Of a DNA stretch of 64,000 nucleotides, positions 1 to 10,292 are shown in pieces. A program made the translations under genes and the position numbers. Each line of letters starts with the position of its first letter. Positions within the stretch are counted from its first letter, which is position 1. The notes beneath the pieces are model-generated. The model ran no database searches. It saw only the letters and a program-made list of their open reading frames with translations, and was not told the DNA's origin. Origin of the DNA: Sanderia malayensis (taxonomy: Eukaryota; Cnidaria; Scyphozoa; Semaeostomeae; Pelagiidae); contig RQOL01000616.1 in assembly GCA_013076295.1 (NCBI GenBank), positions 1,426,001 to 1,490,000 on the forward strand. The letters run 5' to 3'.

Positions 1-86
1 CTCACAATGGAGAGTTGACAGAAACAGACGCCTTCAATGAATTGATAACGACGTTTTATCCAAATGAATTCAAAGGAGTTGACAAA
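1..86 (+). other. Exon-like fragment, duplicated at 2681-2763
   Basis: One frame is open across the fragment (it includes GELTETDAFNELITTF) and is followed at 87 by a good splice donor (GTAAGT). A related copy with its own GTAAG donor lies at 2681-2763, so the piece was duplicated together with the neighbouring minus-strand GPCR. I do not recognise the protein. The second copy has an upstream stop in the same frame, so at least that copy may be decayed. It could be the edge of a plus-strand gene that begins left of the window. Confidence 0.3.
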
Positions 87-219
87 GTAAGTTGATCTTT
101 TATATATCTTCATGTATATCTTTATATCAGTATTTATCTATATTAACCTTTGTATGGGTTATCTACAGTGAGTCCCAGTGTAAAAAAAACTTAAACGGCG
201 TAAGATAAGTTGAACTCAC

Positions 220-1281
220 TTAGATTGAATTGTCTTCAACGTTCAAATTCGCAACAACAGTTGCAGTTTTATTTTTACTTCTGTTTACATCATACCTTCC
301 CGCAGCGGAATTCTTTAACTCAATCCCCCGTGCAGTGGTTGAAAGTGTGCTATTAAAACGCTTCTCTAAGTGGCTTTTAAAGAAGTAAATCAGGGGGTTG
401 AAAAGTGAATTACACGTCATCAGTGCCGTTTCAACCATTTTGATTTCAAATTGCAATAATCTTACTGCAAAGGGTAGATTACAAACCAGATAAGTCACCA
501 TGACAAGTAAGCAGGCTAATATGGCTGCCCTGTCTTTCTTTGCTACATTTCCAATGGCACCAGAATGCAAGTGTGTCGAGTTTTGTTTGCCGTGTGTGTA
601 AAAGGCGGAATGCCGCCTCAATACGAAATAACCAATTAGACTGTAGATAATCAGAATGATAAATACAAATGTAAAAAAGCAAATACCCAGCGCCAAGGCG
701 AGGTTTTTGGAAGCAACAAGAACTTTAGGATTGATGAAGTAATCTGATAACGAGGCCGTAAGCGTTGTCGCGATTGACGCCACCCACACGACGATTATGT
801 ACTTGAGTAACGCGAATTTCGTCTTGTCGCGCATGTGAGACTTAAAAGGTTGCCTAACAGCTCCCAAGCGTTGCAATCCAATAAAAATGACGAAAAAACT
901 CGATGTCGCGACGGAAAAAATCCCGAAATCGAATAAAAATCTGTACAGTTCGTAATAGTCCATGCCGTCATGGTAGTCAAGAGTCTCCAGACATGCTAAT
1001 ATAAAATACATGAGGCCAACTAGGATGTCTGCAAATGCCAGATTGAGTAGAATAATTTCAAATCGCGTCACAGTTTTCCACTTTCGAATCGTGAGTGCTA
1101 TCTCAATCGCATTCAATACAGCTATAATAAATGACAAAACTATAACAGCAACATTATATTCCATGTGAAGCCTGTACACGGTAATACTATTTGCCAGATG
1201 TACCTTCCAAACAGATTCTTTCAGTGATGACGTAATATTGGTTGTTGTTGTTGTCATGTTTGTTATGCTGTGATTTGGCAT
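220..1281 (-). CDS. Class A (rhodopsin-like) GPCR, subfamily 1, copy 1
   Basis: Single-exon receptor of 353 residues in the plasma membrane, ligand unknown. The N-terminus carries sequons (NHS, NMT, NIT, residues 3-17) and no signal peptide. Seven hydrophobic segments follow. TM2 has LAFAD (81-85). The TM3 end reads QRL (137-139) in place of D/ERY. TM6 has VCNLP (266-270) where CWxP is usual, and TM7 has NPLIY (295-299). There is no cysteine at the usual TM3 disulfide position and the TM4-TM5 loop lacks a clear partner, as in the melanocortin/cannabinoid/adenosine (MECA) group; that placement is inference. The open frame extends four codons further to a GTG, but the ATG at 1281 matches the start of copy 2. 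The C-tail is basic and serine/threonine-rich. Closest relatives are 2963-3922 and 20101-21183. Confidence 0.9.
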   Translation of the reverse strand: MPNHSITNMTTTTTNITSSLKESVWKVHLANSITVYRLHMEYNVAVIVLSFIIAVLNAIEIALTIRKWKTVTRFEIILLNLAFADILVGLMYFILACLETLDYHDGMDYYELYRFLFDFGIFSVATSSFFVIFIGLQRLGAVRQPFKSHMRDKTKFALLKYIIVVWVASIATTLTASLSDYFINPKVLVASKNLALALGICFFTFVFIILIIYSLIGYFVLRRHSAFYTHGKQNSTHLHSGAIGNVAKKDRAAILACLLVMVTYLVCNLPFAVRLLQFEIKMVETALMTCNSLFNPLIYFFKSHLEKRFNSTLSTTARGIELKNSAAGRYDVNRSKNKTATVVANLNVEDNSI

Positions 1282-2962
1282 TTTCGCAAGCACAAACTGA
1301 ATGCAGCATATGATATGCTAAACCAGCCGTTATCTTTTGATGTCTGAAAAGGTAAATTGACAATTTCTGAAATGAAATACGATTGTTTAAAAAAAATTCT
1401 AAAATAAGTTGTATTGTACGGATAAACGCCCTGGGCCCTATGGTTCCCCTACGGCTGATTCTTTAGCTCACGCTCAACTTGACCAAAGTGGCTTCTTTCA
1501 TACAATGTCGTCAAAGTCGTGCTCAGAAAAGTGGTCAAAAAACTCTGGTACGACAAATTTCCAAGGTTTTTTTATAAAAAATGGGTGCATGAGAAATATA
1601 GAAATATATAACAAATCGTATAATGTATCTACCACCGTAATCTCACAGTTGTTTCATCAAAGTGCATGCATATGCAAAACAAGGATTATGTCGCAGTGAT
1701 TGATTACTGTACAAGTTCCACGGAAAATAATTACGTAGGCAGCTATAGGTAAAATGTCAATGAAGTCTGTATTTTGGTTGTAATAATTACGTTACATCTT
1801 TAATTCTGCTTGTACTTTTAAAAATGCTTGGTACTTACTCCCAATCAATCGTATCAAACTGGCTCAAACTCGTCCAATCCAATTTACATGTGATAACCGT
1901 CGATTTTGCCAGTATTATTTTATAAACCGATGCTCTTTAATTTTTAATTGGCTTTAAGGCAATTAAAAAAATTGAAGAGTGAATTGAAGGCTAAATTAAA
2001 ACTTTTCATACAGCTGTTTATCAATCATTTGACCTAAATGAACCGAAATTTCCTTATTAACAAATTAACTTTGTCGTTTGTTTTGCTCTGATCGTTCAAT
2101 ACCAAGGAACAAACAAGGAACAAGCAAGCTGGGTTTATTAATTATCGTGTCTTCACATTCACGACTTTCTCTCAGTTCTTGTTTGTCAACAGGGGTGGTC
2201 GTAGCGTACCGTAAATCCGTAATCCAGCCATCTTTACCGTAAATAGATTTACGGTACAGATGGCTGGAAATTGTCTCGAAATGTTGAGCATACCCAAATT
2301 AGTACGGTCGCACTCTTTGTGAGTGACATTTCCATCAATTTCAAAAGTTGGATTTTCTTACCCTAACTTTATTTATTGGTGATTGACAGTGTAATATAAT
2401 TGGCTGTGCGAATAATAACTTTTGAAACATTCGCTATTGACACCAGTTTGGTGTTATTGTTATGTAAATTATCTTGCTCAGGCCTTGGGCCATACCTTTG
2501 ATGCCCTTCCAGACGCCATTTTGCATCAGGTGGTGCGCAACCTTTTTTCTCAGTAGTAAGTGTACTTTTTCTGCGACAGGTCAGAGAAACAAGACGATAT
2601 CAAAGGTCTCCAGGTTGAATTTCGTGGAACCCGAAGTAAGATGATGCACAAAATGCAAAAGATGATGTATTCCAATTTTGCAATGAAGAGCTGACAGAAA
2701 CAAACGCCTTCAATGAATCGTTGACGACTTTTCATCAAGATGAAGTCAAAGGAAATCGCAAAGGTAAGTCAATCTTTCATTAATAATTTTCAAATCTCTA
2801 ATGCAATGCATCCATATTAATCTTCGATTGAGTTATCTACAATGAGTCCCAGTCTAAGAAACCCTGTAAACGGACATAAGCAGTCTTTACTCATTCTAGT
2901 CTGCGAAGCTCAAATTTGCAACAACAGTTGAGTTGAACTATAGTTCCAGTTCCGTTCAAGTC
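1282..2962. other. Intergenic, part of the GPCR duplication unit
   Basis: No complete gene is seen. The stretch upstream of the GPCR (about 1282-2150) is shared with 3923-5400 and in part with 21184-21750 (for example the AATAATTACGTAAG block), so it duplicated with the receptors. A short block at 2471-2541 encoding DAILHQVVRN in one frame recurs at about 32785-32842. The exon-like piece at 2681-2763 is described separately. Confidence 0.5.
2681..2763 (+). other. Second copy of the exon-like fragment of 1-86
   Basis: The open frame (including NEELTETNAFNESLTTF) ends at a GTAAGT donor beginning at 2764. The same frame meets a TAA about 45 bases upstream, and no clean acceptor joins it to the earlier stretch. 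It is probably a decayed or partly duplicated exon. The product is not recognised. Confidence 0.25.
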
Positions 2963-3922
2963 TCAACTTTCCGTTGTTGTGTTTTTGAACGTTATCCCCC
3001 GTGCAATGGTTGAACGTGTACGATTAAAACGTCTCTCAAGGTAACTTTTAAAGAAGTAAATCAGGGGGTTGAAAAGTGAATTGCACGTCATCAGCCCCGC
3101 TTCAACCCTTTTGATTTGAAATTGCAATAGTCTTACTGCAAAGGGTAGATTACAAACCAGATAAATCACCATGACAAGTAAGCAGGCTAATATGGCTGCC
3201 TTGTCTTTTTTTGCAACAACAGGAACAGAGTCCCTGTCGTGTGTGTAAAACACGGATTTCCGCTTCAATACGGAATAACCAATTAGACTGTAGATTACCA
3301 AAATGGCAAATACAAATGTACAGAAGCAAATACCCAGCGCCAAGGCGAGGTTTTTGGAAGCAATAGTAACTTCAGGATTGACGAAGTGATCCGATAACGA
3401 GGCTGTGAGCGTTGTCGCGATTGACGCCATCCACACGACGATGATGTACTTGAGTAGCGCGACTTTTGTTACGCCGCGTATGTGAGACTGAAAAGGTTGT
3501 CTTACCGCTTTCAAGCGTTGCAGTCCAATAAAAATGACGAAAAAACTCGATGTTGTGACGGAAAAAATCCAGAAATTGAATATGAATCTAAACAGTTTGT
3601 AGTAGTCCATGTCGTCATGGTAGTCACGAATTTCTAAACATGCCAATATAAAATACATGAGGCCAACTAGGATGTCTGCAAATGCCAGGTTGAGTAAAAT
3701 GATTTCAAATTGCGTCACAGTTTTCCACTTTCGACTAATGAGTCCTATCTCAATTGCATTCAATACGGTTATAATAAATGAGAAAACTATAACAACAGCA
3801 GTATATTCTATGTCAAGCTCGTACACGATAATATCATGTCCCAAATGTATCTTCCAATCAGACAGTGATGACGTAATGTTGGTTGTTGCTGTTGTCATGT
3901 TTGTTATGTTGTGATTAGGCAT
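2963..3922 (-). CDS. Class A GPCR, subfamily 1, copy 2 (shortened C-tail)
   Basis: Single-exon receptor of 319 residues. It has the same layout as its neighbour at 220-1281: N-terminal sequons, LAFAD in TM2, LQRL at the end of TM3, CNLP in TM6 and NPLIY in TM7. The third extracellular-side and cytoplasmic segments align without indels in the membrane regions. The C-tail stops at FKNTTTES, whereas the copy at 20101-21183 continues for about 30 residues to a shared ending. Remnants of that ending (a CAACTGTTGTTGCAAATTTG-like stretch) persist downstream in another frame at about 2900-2930, so the tail was lost by mutation. The receptor core is intact and may function. Confidence 0.88.
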   Translation of the reverse strand: MPNHNITNMTTATTNITSSLSDWKIHLGHDIIVYELDIEYTAVVIVFSFIITVLNAIEIGLISRKWKTVTQFEIILLNLAFADILVGLMYFILACLEIRDYHDDMDYYKLFRFIFNFWIFSVTTSSFFVIFIGLQRLKAVRQPFQSHIRGVTKVALLKYIIVVWMASIATTLTASLSDHFVNPEVTIASKNLALALGICFCTFVFAILVIYSLIGYSVLKRKSVFYTHDRDSVPVVAKKDKAAILACLLVMVIYLVCNLPFAVRLLQFQIKRVEAGLMTCNSLFNPLIYFFKSYLERRFNRTRSTIARGITFKNTTTES

Positions 3923-6550
3923 TTTCGCAAGTACAAACTGAATGCAGCATATGCTATGCTAAACCAGCCCTTTATCTGTTAATATCTGAAAAAGTAAATT
4001 GATAATTTCTAAAATGAAATACGATTGTCCATAATAAAGTCGCCTTGTGCGAATACACGCCCCCGGGCCTCAAATTCCCGTACGGCTGATTTTTTACCAT
4101 TATTATTATTTCAATGGAGCTCGTTACGCTGATTTCAGATCTCAAGATTAATTTGAAATCTGAGGCGTAGTTGATTAGTTACAAGGACCAAAAGTCTCCA
4201 TGTTTCGTCATTTTTTCACTTTTTGACACACATTTAGAACTGGGTCGAGTGACGTCATAATTGGAATCATTTTTTATGTAAGAAAATGAGCACAAATAGA
4301 AATGAGGGACGTAAACTAAGTGTCACAATTTAAAATGATCATGTTGTGTTCTGTTTTATTTTTTTTTAATTTCCGGTCCACGACAATGACAATATTTAGC
4401 ATCTCATTTCAGTAATTATTTCAGTGTTAGCTTTTCAGTAGCTGGACTCACTATTAATGTGTTTCCTTGGCCAACGCGAGTAGACGTAGAAACCTGACAA
4501 CAAACTACTGTACATTACCAATGTGCTTTGCTAAAGTTATGTATCCTTTTTATTACCACGGTAATATGCAAGATACACAGAACCAATTACGAACTTATAA
4601 ACCTGGTTAATCCTTTTCATTGAAACTCCATCAAGATCACACAATTTTCAAAAACCGCCATCTCATATTTTCAAGCATTAACAACTAAATTTATTCAATT
4701 AAGTTCATTTATATGAAGTGTCCACACATTTCAGTTTCCGGGTTTTTCAATCTTATTTTTATTTAATCTATTTTATTTGCAGCTTTTACAATCCCAGCCT
4801 ATGTCAAGCACAAGACTCTTTTTCTATCAGATTGCAACAAAATTAGCACATTCAAAGAGCTCGTACGTTTCTTATGAAAATAAATACATATAATAAATGT
4901 GGGAAACATGGATAAATATAAAAAACTCACTGAAATTTCACAGCTTTCAACGAATGGCAATCCAATCTTATGCAAAAGAAATCAAATCTATTATAGTTAT
5001 GTTGCAGTGACTACTGCAGTAGCCATGGAAAATAATTACGTAAGCAGCCAAGTGAAATCTAAATAAAGTTGTTATTTTGGCTTCAGTAATTATATTTCTT
5101 CTAAGATTCGGCTTGTCGTATTTTTAAAATGTTTGGTATGATAGTACTTACTTTTAATCAATTGTCCTAAACTTCTCAAATCCAATTTCGTTGTGCACGT
5201 TCGATTTTGTTTAATGCGGATATCAAATGATCTTTAATTTTTTCTAACTGGTTTATTTCATTATTTCACAAGGCTAATAAATTGATCCATTTCAAACAGT
5301 TGTTTTCCAATATATTTAACGAAAATTTAGGTAGCTATTAACAGCCTCGAAGTCGAGAGTCAAAAATGAACAAGGAAGAGAAATAAGCTAGCTAGCTGGG
5401 CCGATTGATTGCCATGTCTTCACCTTAACAGCCTTCTGTCTTTTGCTGTTTGTCAACAGAGCTCTTTGATTTTTGTTGATTTTTTTGCTAAAACCGTATG
5501 GCCATTGCTGATAATAGTGTGCCATACTCTTTTTACGTGCAGTGTATTCCAAGATGGTAGTTTTAGAAGTTATTCCTGGTGCAAGAGTACATAATACTCT
5601 TTTTACAGGCAGTTTTCGATTTTCAAATTTTTTCAAATTCATTAAATTAAGTAATCAAATTGTCTCAAAATAATCAGACGACCCTAATTAGTGAAGCTCC
5701 ACACATTTCACCCTCTTTCAAAGCATTGCTTTCTGAAACCATCTCCAAAAAATACCTTAGTCATAATAATGAATCGAATTTTCACAGATACGTGATTGAA
5801 GTGTTCCTACAACTTGTTTTTTTTAACTTTTACTTCGATAAAGTTCTGTACACTGAATTTATATCTGAAAATTATTCCCTAAATTGACGTGTAGTTCAAA
5901 CGTAAAAACGTGTGAAAGTGTCAACACTTTGTCTTTTGCCAATCACTGTGACGTCACAGTTAAAGCATTGGTCAAATGCTGGCCTTGTAAGCTGCTTCAT
6001 ATGAACAGGCCCCATGACAAAAATCGTCTCACATTGATTCAGTGACATGCATGCATTTACCCACAAGACACCAATTCACAAAACTACGATTGAATTCACT
6101 CACCAGACACAGATTCATTCAGATTGTGCCCTTCAACTTAGCCTGTTTCAAAGCCCACAAATCATCTTTTATTTTTGCGCTGTGAATCAGGCTGCTTTCA
6201 ACTTAGGTCCACCACAACCAGAGAGAAGGATTGCTCGGTTTATTAAGCTCAGCTAAAGAGTATTTGAAATTGAACTTGTAAACAGTTTTAACCACAACAT
6301 AGTTACAAAACAAAACAATAACAAGACTGGAGTTCTGTCTCAAGCTTTGTTGTCACCCAAAGAATTGCTTTGTTTGTGTATAGGTTGCTTGAGCAATTTT
6401 CATTCATATTTTAATTTTATTTCAACTGTAGATCTCAATTTTCAACTCTTCTCTTGTTCAACTCTTCATTCAGTCATTTTATTTGGTGTGGTTGTGACGT
6501 GTGCTACGTATAGTTATCACTTCACACTCCAGTTTTCATTTTGTAGCAAA
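3923..6550. other. Intergenic between GPCR copy 2 and the transporter array
   Basis: No gene can be supported. The first 1.5 kb repeats the region upstream of GPCR copy 1. From about 5970 the sequence matches 9728-10292, the region upstream of transporter copy 2, so it is the duplicated 5' flank and probable promoter and 5' UTR of the transporter genes. A 69-codon frame at 6047-6256 is kept in both copies but has no recognisable domain. Confidence 0.5.
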
Positions 6551-7990
6551 ATGTCTTATCAAAGAGTCGATGGTGATTTTGTACATCAAGCAATTGAGAA
6601 AATTGGTTTTGGCAAGTTTCATATCATAGTTATTGCAACAATTGGATTGAGAGTATTTGAATTGGGAGCAGCCAAAATTACAGATTCAGTTCTTGAACCA
6701 TTTTTATTATGTGAAATGCATCTGTCATTCTTCAATGCCAGTTGGATTGTAGCATCGAAAGCAATTGGTCAAATATTTGGATCTGTGATAATTGGTCGAA
6801 TTTCTGATTTGTATGGTAGAAAGAGAACTTTGCTTGTGTTTCTCATACTCGAAGTAGTTGCATATTCATTGAACGCCATTTCTAACGGCTATACTATGAT
6901 AATCATAACAAGAACCATAATTGGTATTCTTGATCCAGCTTTTGTAATTGTAACTACTTACCTTATGGAAATTTTACCATCGAGTCGAAGAAATGTTTTT
7001 TCATTTCTGAAAGTGTTCGGTGTTTGTGGCTTTTTTTACTGTGTGGGAATTGCAATGGTAACATTACGTTATCTGAACTGGCGATGGTTTGTTGCCATTT
7101 CAAATGTTCTCCCTTTGGCAACCTGTGCATTTCTTGTTTGTTTCTTGCCAGAGTCTCCAAGATTTCTTTTCAAATCTGGACAAATCAAAGAGACTGTTTT
7201 GGTTCTAACAAAAATTGCTGAAATGAATAAATGTGATGCTCAGGATTTTGCGGAATTCGTTGAAAGGTTTAGGCTTGATGCCAAACAAAGCGAAAAAGAA
7301 AATTCCGTAAATTTTGATGAAAATGACTTTTCTGAACTATCTTGTGAAGAGATCGAAGAACCAAAATTATCAAACATTACCATTTTGAAGTTATTTGCAG
7401 TTGTGGCTATTCTAGAAATAGCAAGTACGTTTCTGTCATCCTTTGTTAGTCTGGCTGTTGTACAATTCAGTAGGAATCCCTCAAAAGCATTGAAGTATAA
7501 CAGTTGCTTGGCTGGCCTTCATTTGGAATACCTAGCCTACATGTCAATTGCTGTTTTGTTGTCAACTCCTTTGACTTTCATTATGATTGGAAAATTGCCA
7601 CGTTTAACCACATTTCAGATTATCTTGTCCGTCATAACATTGAATATTATCCCCTTGTATTGGGATTTCAAAGGCTGGCAATTAATAGTCATTTTGTTTT
7701 GCCTTAGACTATCACTTCCAATATTCTTGATTGTTTCACATTTATATTCAGGGGAAATTTTGCCCACATCGCACAGGACTCTCGGCCTTGGAGTTGGGCG
7801 TGCTATTGCTAACATTGGAGTTTTAATAAGCACCGTCTCTGTTGATTATTTGTACCATGTTAACAAGTATGTATCATTTGGCATTGCACATGGGCTCGCA
7901 TTATCTGCTTTAATTGTCGCAATATTTTTTCTCCGTGAAACAAAGGATGTTCCTCTCGATTATCATAAGAAGACCAATGCAGAAGGATGA
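6551..7990 (+). CDS. MFS transporter, SVOP/SLC22-like, copy 1
   Basis: Predicted 12-helix major facilitator of 479 residues in a single exon. The N-terminus AIEKIGFGKF (15-24) resembles SV2-related protein (SVOP). The loop 2-3 motif GRISDLYGRK is at 82-91, PESPRF (200-205) follows TM6, a hydrophilic central loop spans roughly 211-290, and RETKD lies near the C-terminus, as in the sugar-porter/SLC22 branch. Substrate unknown; small organic ions are typical of relatives. The frame is open upstream to 6347. I start at MSYQ because copy 2 has a one-base insertion in that upstream stretch that breaks the frame while the flanking bases stay similar, which marks it as non-coding. A polyadenylation signal AATAAA is at 8008-8013. 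First of four tandem copies. Confidence 0.88.
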   Translation: MSYQRVDGDFVHQAIEKIGFGKFHIIVIATIGLRVFELGAAKITDSVLEPFLLCEMHLSFFNASWIVASKAIGQIFGSVIIGRISDLYGRKRTLLVFLILEVVAYSLNAISNGYTMIIITRTIIGILDPAFVIVTTYLMEILPSSRRNVFSFLKVFGVCGFFYCVGIAMVTLRYLNWRWFVAISNVLPLATCAFLVCFLPESPRFLFKSGQIKETVLVLTKIAEMNKCDAQDFAEFVERFRLDAKQSEKENSVNFDENDFSELSCEEIEEPKLSNITILKLFAVVAILEIASTFLSSFVSLAVVQFSRNPSKALKYNSCLAGLHLEYLAYMSIAVLLSTPLTFIMIGKLPRLTTFQIILSVITLNIIPLYWDFKGWQLIVILFCLRLSLPIFLIVSHLYSGEILPTSHRTLGLGVGRAIANIGVLISTVSVDYLYHVNKYVSFGIAHGLALSALIVAIFFLRETKDVPLDYHKKTNAEG

Positions 7991-8084
7991 AATTATTAAG
8001 TTTGAAAAATAAAGAAAGAACTTTTTATTTTACAAGTTCATTATAGTGACGCTGTGTTGAGCACTGACAGGGGTTAAAATAGTA

Positions 8085-8430
8085 CACGTTTTTTTATATG
8101 AACATTTGGCTCCAGGTTCAGCCTGACGTTTTTTATTTTTCCGTACATTTTCGGCCTAAGGTGTTTCTTACTTTTGTACACAGATGGCAGCATAGATTAC
8201 ATAAAAAGATGATATCGATGGTGTTGAACTAATTTCATTGTAATAAGTTTGTTTAATGGTTGTTTGGCGCTTTCGATTCTTATGTTCTTACAGTAGTTTG
8301 TTATTTTTGATTTTTGCTGATATTTTATTTCTTGAGTTTTGTTGAATCTCAGCCTGCCTTGTTTCTTTCTTATTTTTTGGCCTAATCTCAGCTTATTTTT
8401 TCTTATAAAGGTTGTTCTTATAAAAAAACG
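8085..8430. mobile_element. Inverted-repeat element (MITE-like) downstream of transporter copy 1
   Basis: The ends form an imperfect inverted repeat: ACGTTTTTTTATATGAAC near 8086 and GTTCTTATAAAAAAACGT near 8431. Transporter copies 2, 3 and 4 run uninterrupted across the equivalent position (for example AAAATAGTAGGCCATTTT at about 15191), so they are empty sites. A TAGT motif on both sides may be the target duplication. No coding capacity is seen. Confidence 0.6.
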
Positions 8431-8549
8431 TAGTCCATTTTAATCCCAAAGTTATAAAATAATAGCAGTGGAGTCTGGTCTCAAGCTGGGTCACACAAAT
8501 AGTTGCTTTTTTTTAATTAGCTATCGTATTTATGAAATTGTTGCATATA

Positions 8550-8937
8550 CTGTATTTCCTCTATTTAGCGCCCACCCTCTATTAACCGCCCCCTCCAAGA
8601 AGCGCCCCCCTAAAATCGAAATGTGTGAAATAAGCGCCTTACGTTCTTGCTTGTTTGGTTCAAATAGTAATGCAGAAACTCTTTAAGGCTGGAAAAACAC
8701 TTTAATTTGGTCGTGAGCGTTTGGAAAATGCAATGCAGTCAAGATCACCATTTGAAGTTGATCTTGACTGCTTGATATTGAATAACATTCGGAACTATAT
8801 AAGATTATTCTTTAGTTTTTGAGGTTGTTTGATTTTTAAATTTTAGGACTGTGAAATAAGCGCCCCCTCTAATAAGCGCCCACTCAATTTTGCAAAATAT
8901 TTAATAAGCGCCCGGGCCCTTAATAGAGGAATTACGG
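8550..8937. mobile_element. TA-target MITE, GCGCC-rich family, copy 1
   Basis: 388 bp flanked by TA on both sides (8548-8549 and 8938-8939). The ends are inverted repeats of the type CTGTATTTCCTCTATT / AATAGAGGAATTACGG. The subterminal parts are rich in AAGCGCCC runs. A nested hairpin at about 8735-8772 has 13-bp arms (GCAGTCAAGATCA). The paralogous locus at about 11938 reads TTGTTGTATATATACAAG with no insertion. TA target and termini suggest a non-autonomous Tc1/mariner-type element; that assignment is inference. Confidence 0.75.
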
Positions 8938-10292
8938 TATACAAGAAACAATTTGGAACATGGCTAACATAATAATCAAGATATTAAGCCGACATAACAG
9001 ATTACGATTTTGACTGAAGAAATAGATTGACTCAGAAAGTCTTCAAAGTTTTTTATTTCTACATATTGAATGGAAGTTGTTGAAAACGAAAACCTATCTG
9101 AAATGATGCTTAACTGACTATATCATGAGTTTGCTGGATCATGGAAATCTATGCAAAACAGGAATAAAAAGACACCAGTTTCTCAAGCGTTCCTTTGTTC
9201 AATAACAGATTCCTCTCAACCATTGCATGAAAATAGAAGAACGTTAGATTTCTTGCATTTTACATTTAAAATCACGTGTTTATTTAATGTTTGCATCTTT
9301 TTTACATTTCACGTAACTACGTAGCCCTATGTCCCAGGTTGCTTCTTCGGTTTCATCCAGTTTCTCTTTATGGGCCCTGGGCATGGCCATCTCTTTACTG
9401 GTTTTAGCAATTTTTGACAAGGACGACATTATGCTCAGTCTACAAATTCATTATACTTCACTTTATGGAACAAGCAAGTAGCTAATATGTCTTAGAACTC
9501 TTGCAGATGTAGGGATAAAAAAATGAGAGGCCTTGAAAGTTGGAAATGAAAGACGTTGGGGCCTTGAAGTTTCTATTTTTGTTTGAGGGCAACCACGAAA
9601 AATATAAAGTGCCCATTAAAGTCATCCATTGTGAAATTTTCGTGTGACAAATCTGGTATTACAATTTCTGTTCTGTCCCCACAAAAGGGACAGTATTTTC
9701 TCTCACAAGTTCAAATCTGTCTCCTTAGTGTGCTGGCCTTGTAAGCTGGTTCATATGAACAGGCCCCATGACAAAAATGGTCTCACATTGATTCAGTGAC
9801 ATGCACGGATTTACCCACAAGACACCGATTCACAAAACATCGATTGGATTCACTCACCAGACACAGATTCATTCAGATTGTGCCCTTCAACTTAGCCTGT
9901 TTCAAAGCCCACAACTCATCTTTTATTTTTGCGCTGTGAATCAGGCTGCTTTCAACTTAGGTCCACCACAACAAGAGAGAAGGATTGCTCGGTTTATTAA
10001 GCTCAGCTAAAGAGTATTTGAAATTGAACTGGTAAACAGTTTTAACCACAACATAGTTACAAAACAATAACAAGACTGGAATCCTGTCTCATATTTCCCA
10101 CAAAAAATTGCTTTGTTTGTTTATTGGTTGCTTGAACGATTTTCATTCATATTTTAATTTTATTTCAACAGTATTTCAATGTTCAACTCTTCTCTCGTTC
10201 AGCGTTTCATCCAGCCATTAGATTTGGCGTTGTTGTGACGTCTGCTTACGTATAGTTATAACTTCACACTCCAGTTTTCATTTTGTAGCAAA
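8938..10292. other. Intergenic between transporter copies 1 and 2
   Basis: The left part (8940-9330) is the duplicated 3' flank shared with the other transporter copies. The right part (9728-10292) is the duplicated 5' flank of the transporter. No additional gene is seen. The frame at 9801-10010 mirrors that at 6047-6256 and is treated as duplicated non-coding sequence. Confidence 0.5.

Noticed and set aside
220..1293. GPCR start at 1293
   Set aside because: The codon there is GTG. The ATG at 1281 matches the sister gene.
6047..6256. 69-codon frame, repeated at 9801-10010
   Set aside because: Both lie in duplicated 5' flank, lack any domain, and similarity is explained by the duplication.
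6347..6550. Amino-terminal extension of transporter copy 1 (and 13527-13709, 16640-16852 in copies 3 and 4)
   Set aside because: The stretch is frame-broken in copy 2 and not conserved as protein. The MSYQ start is shared by all four.
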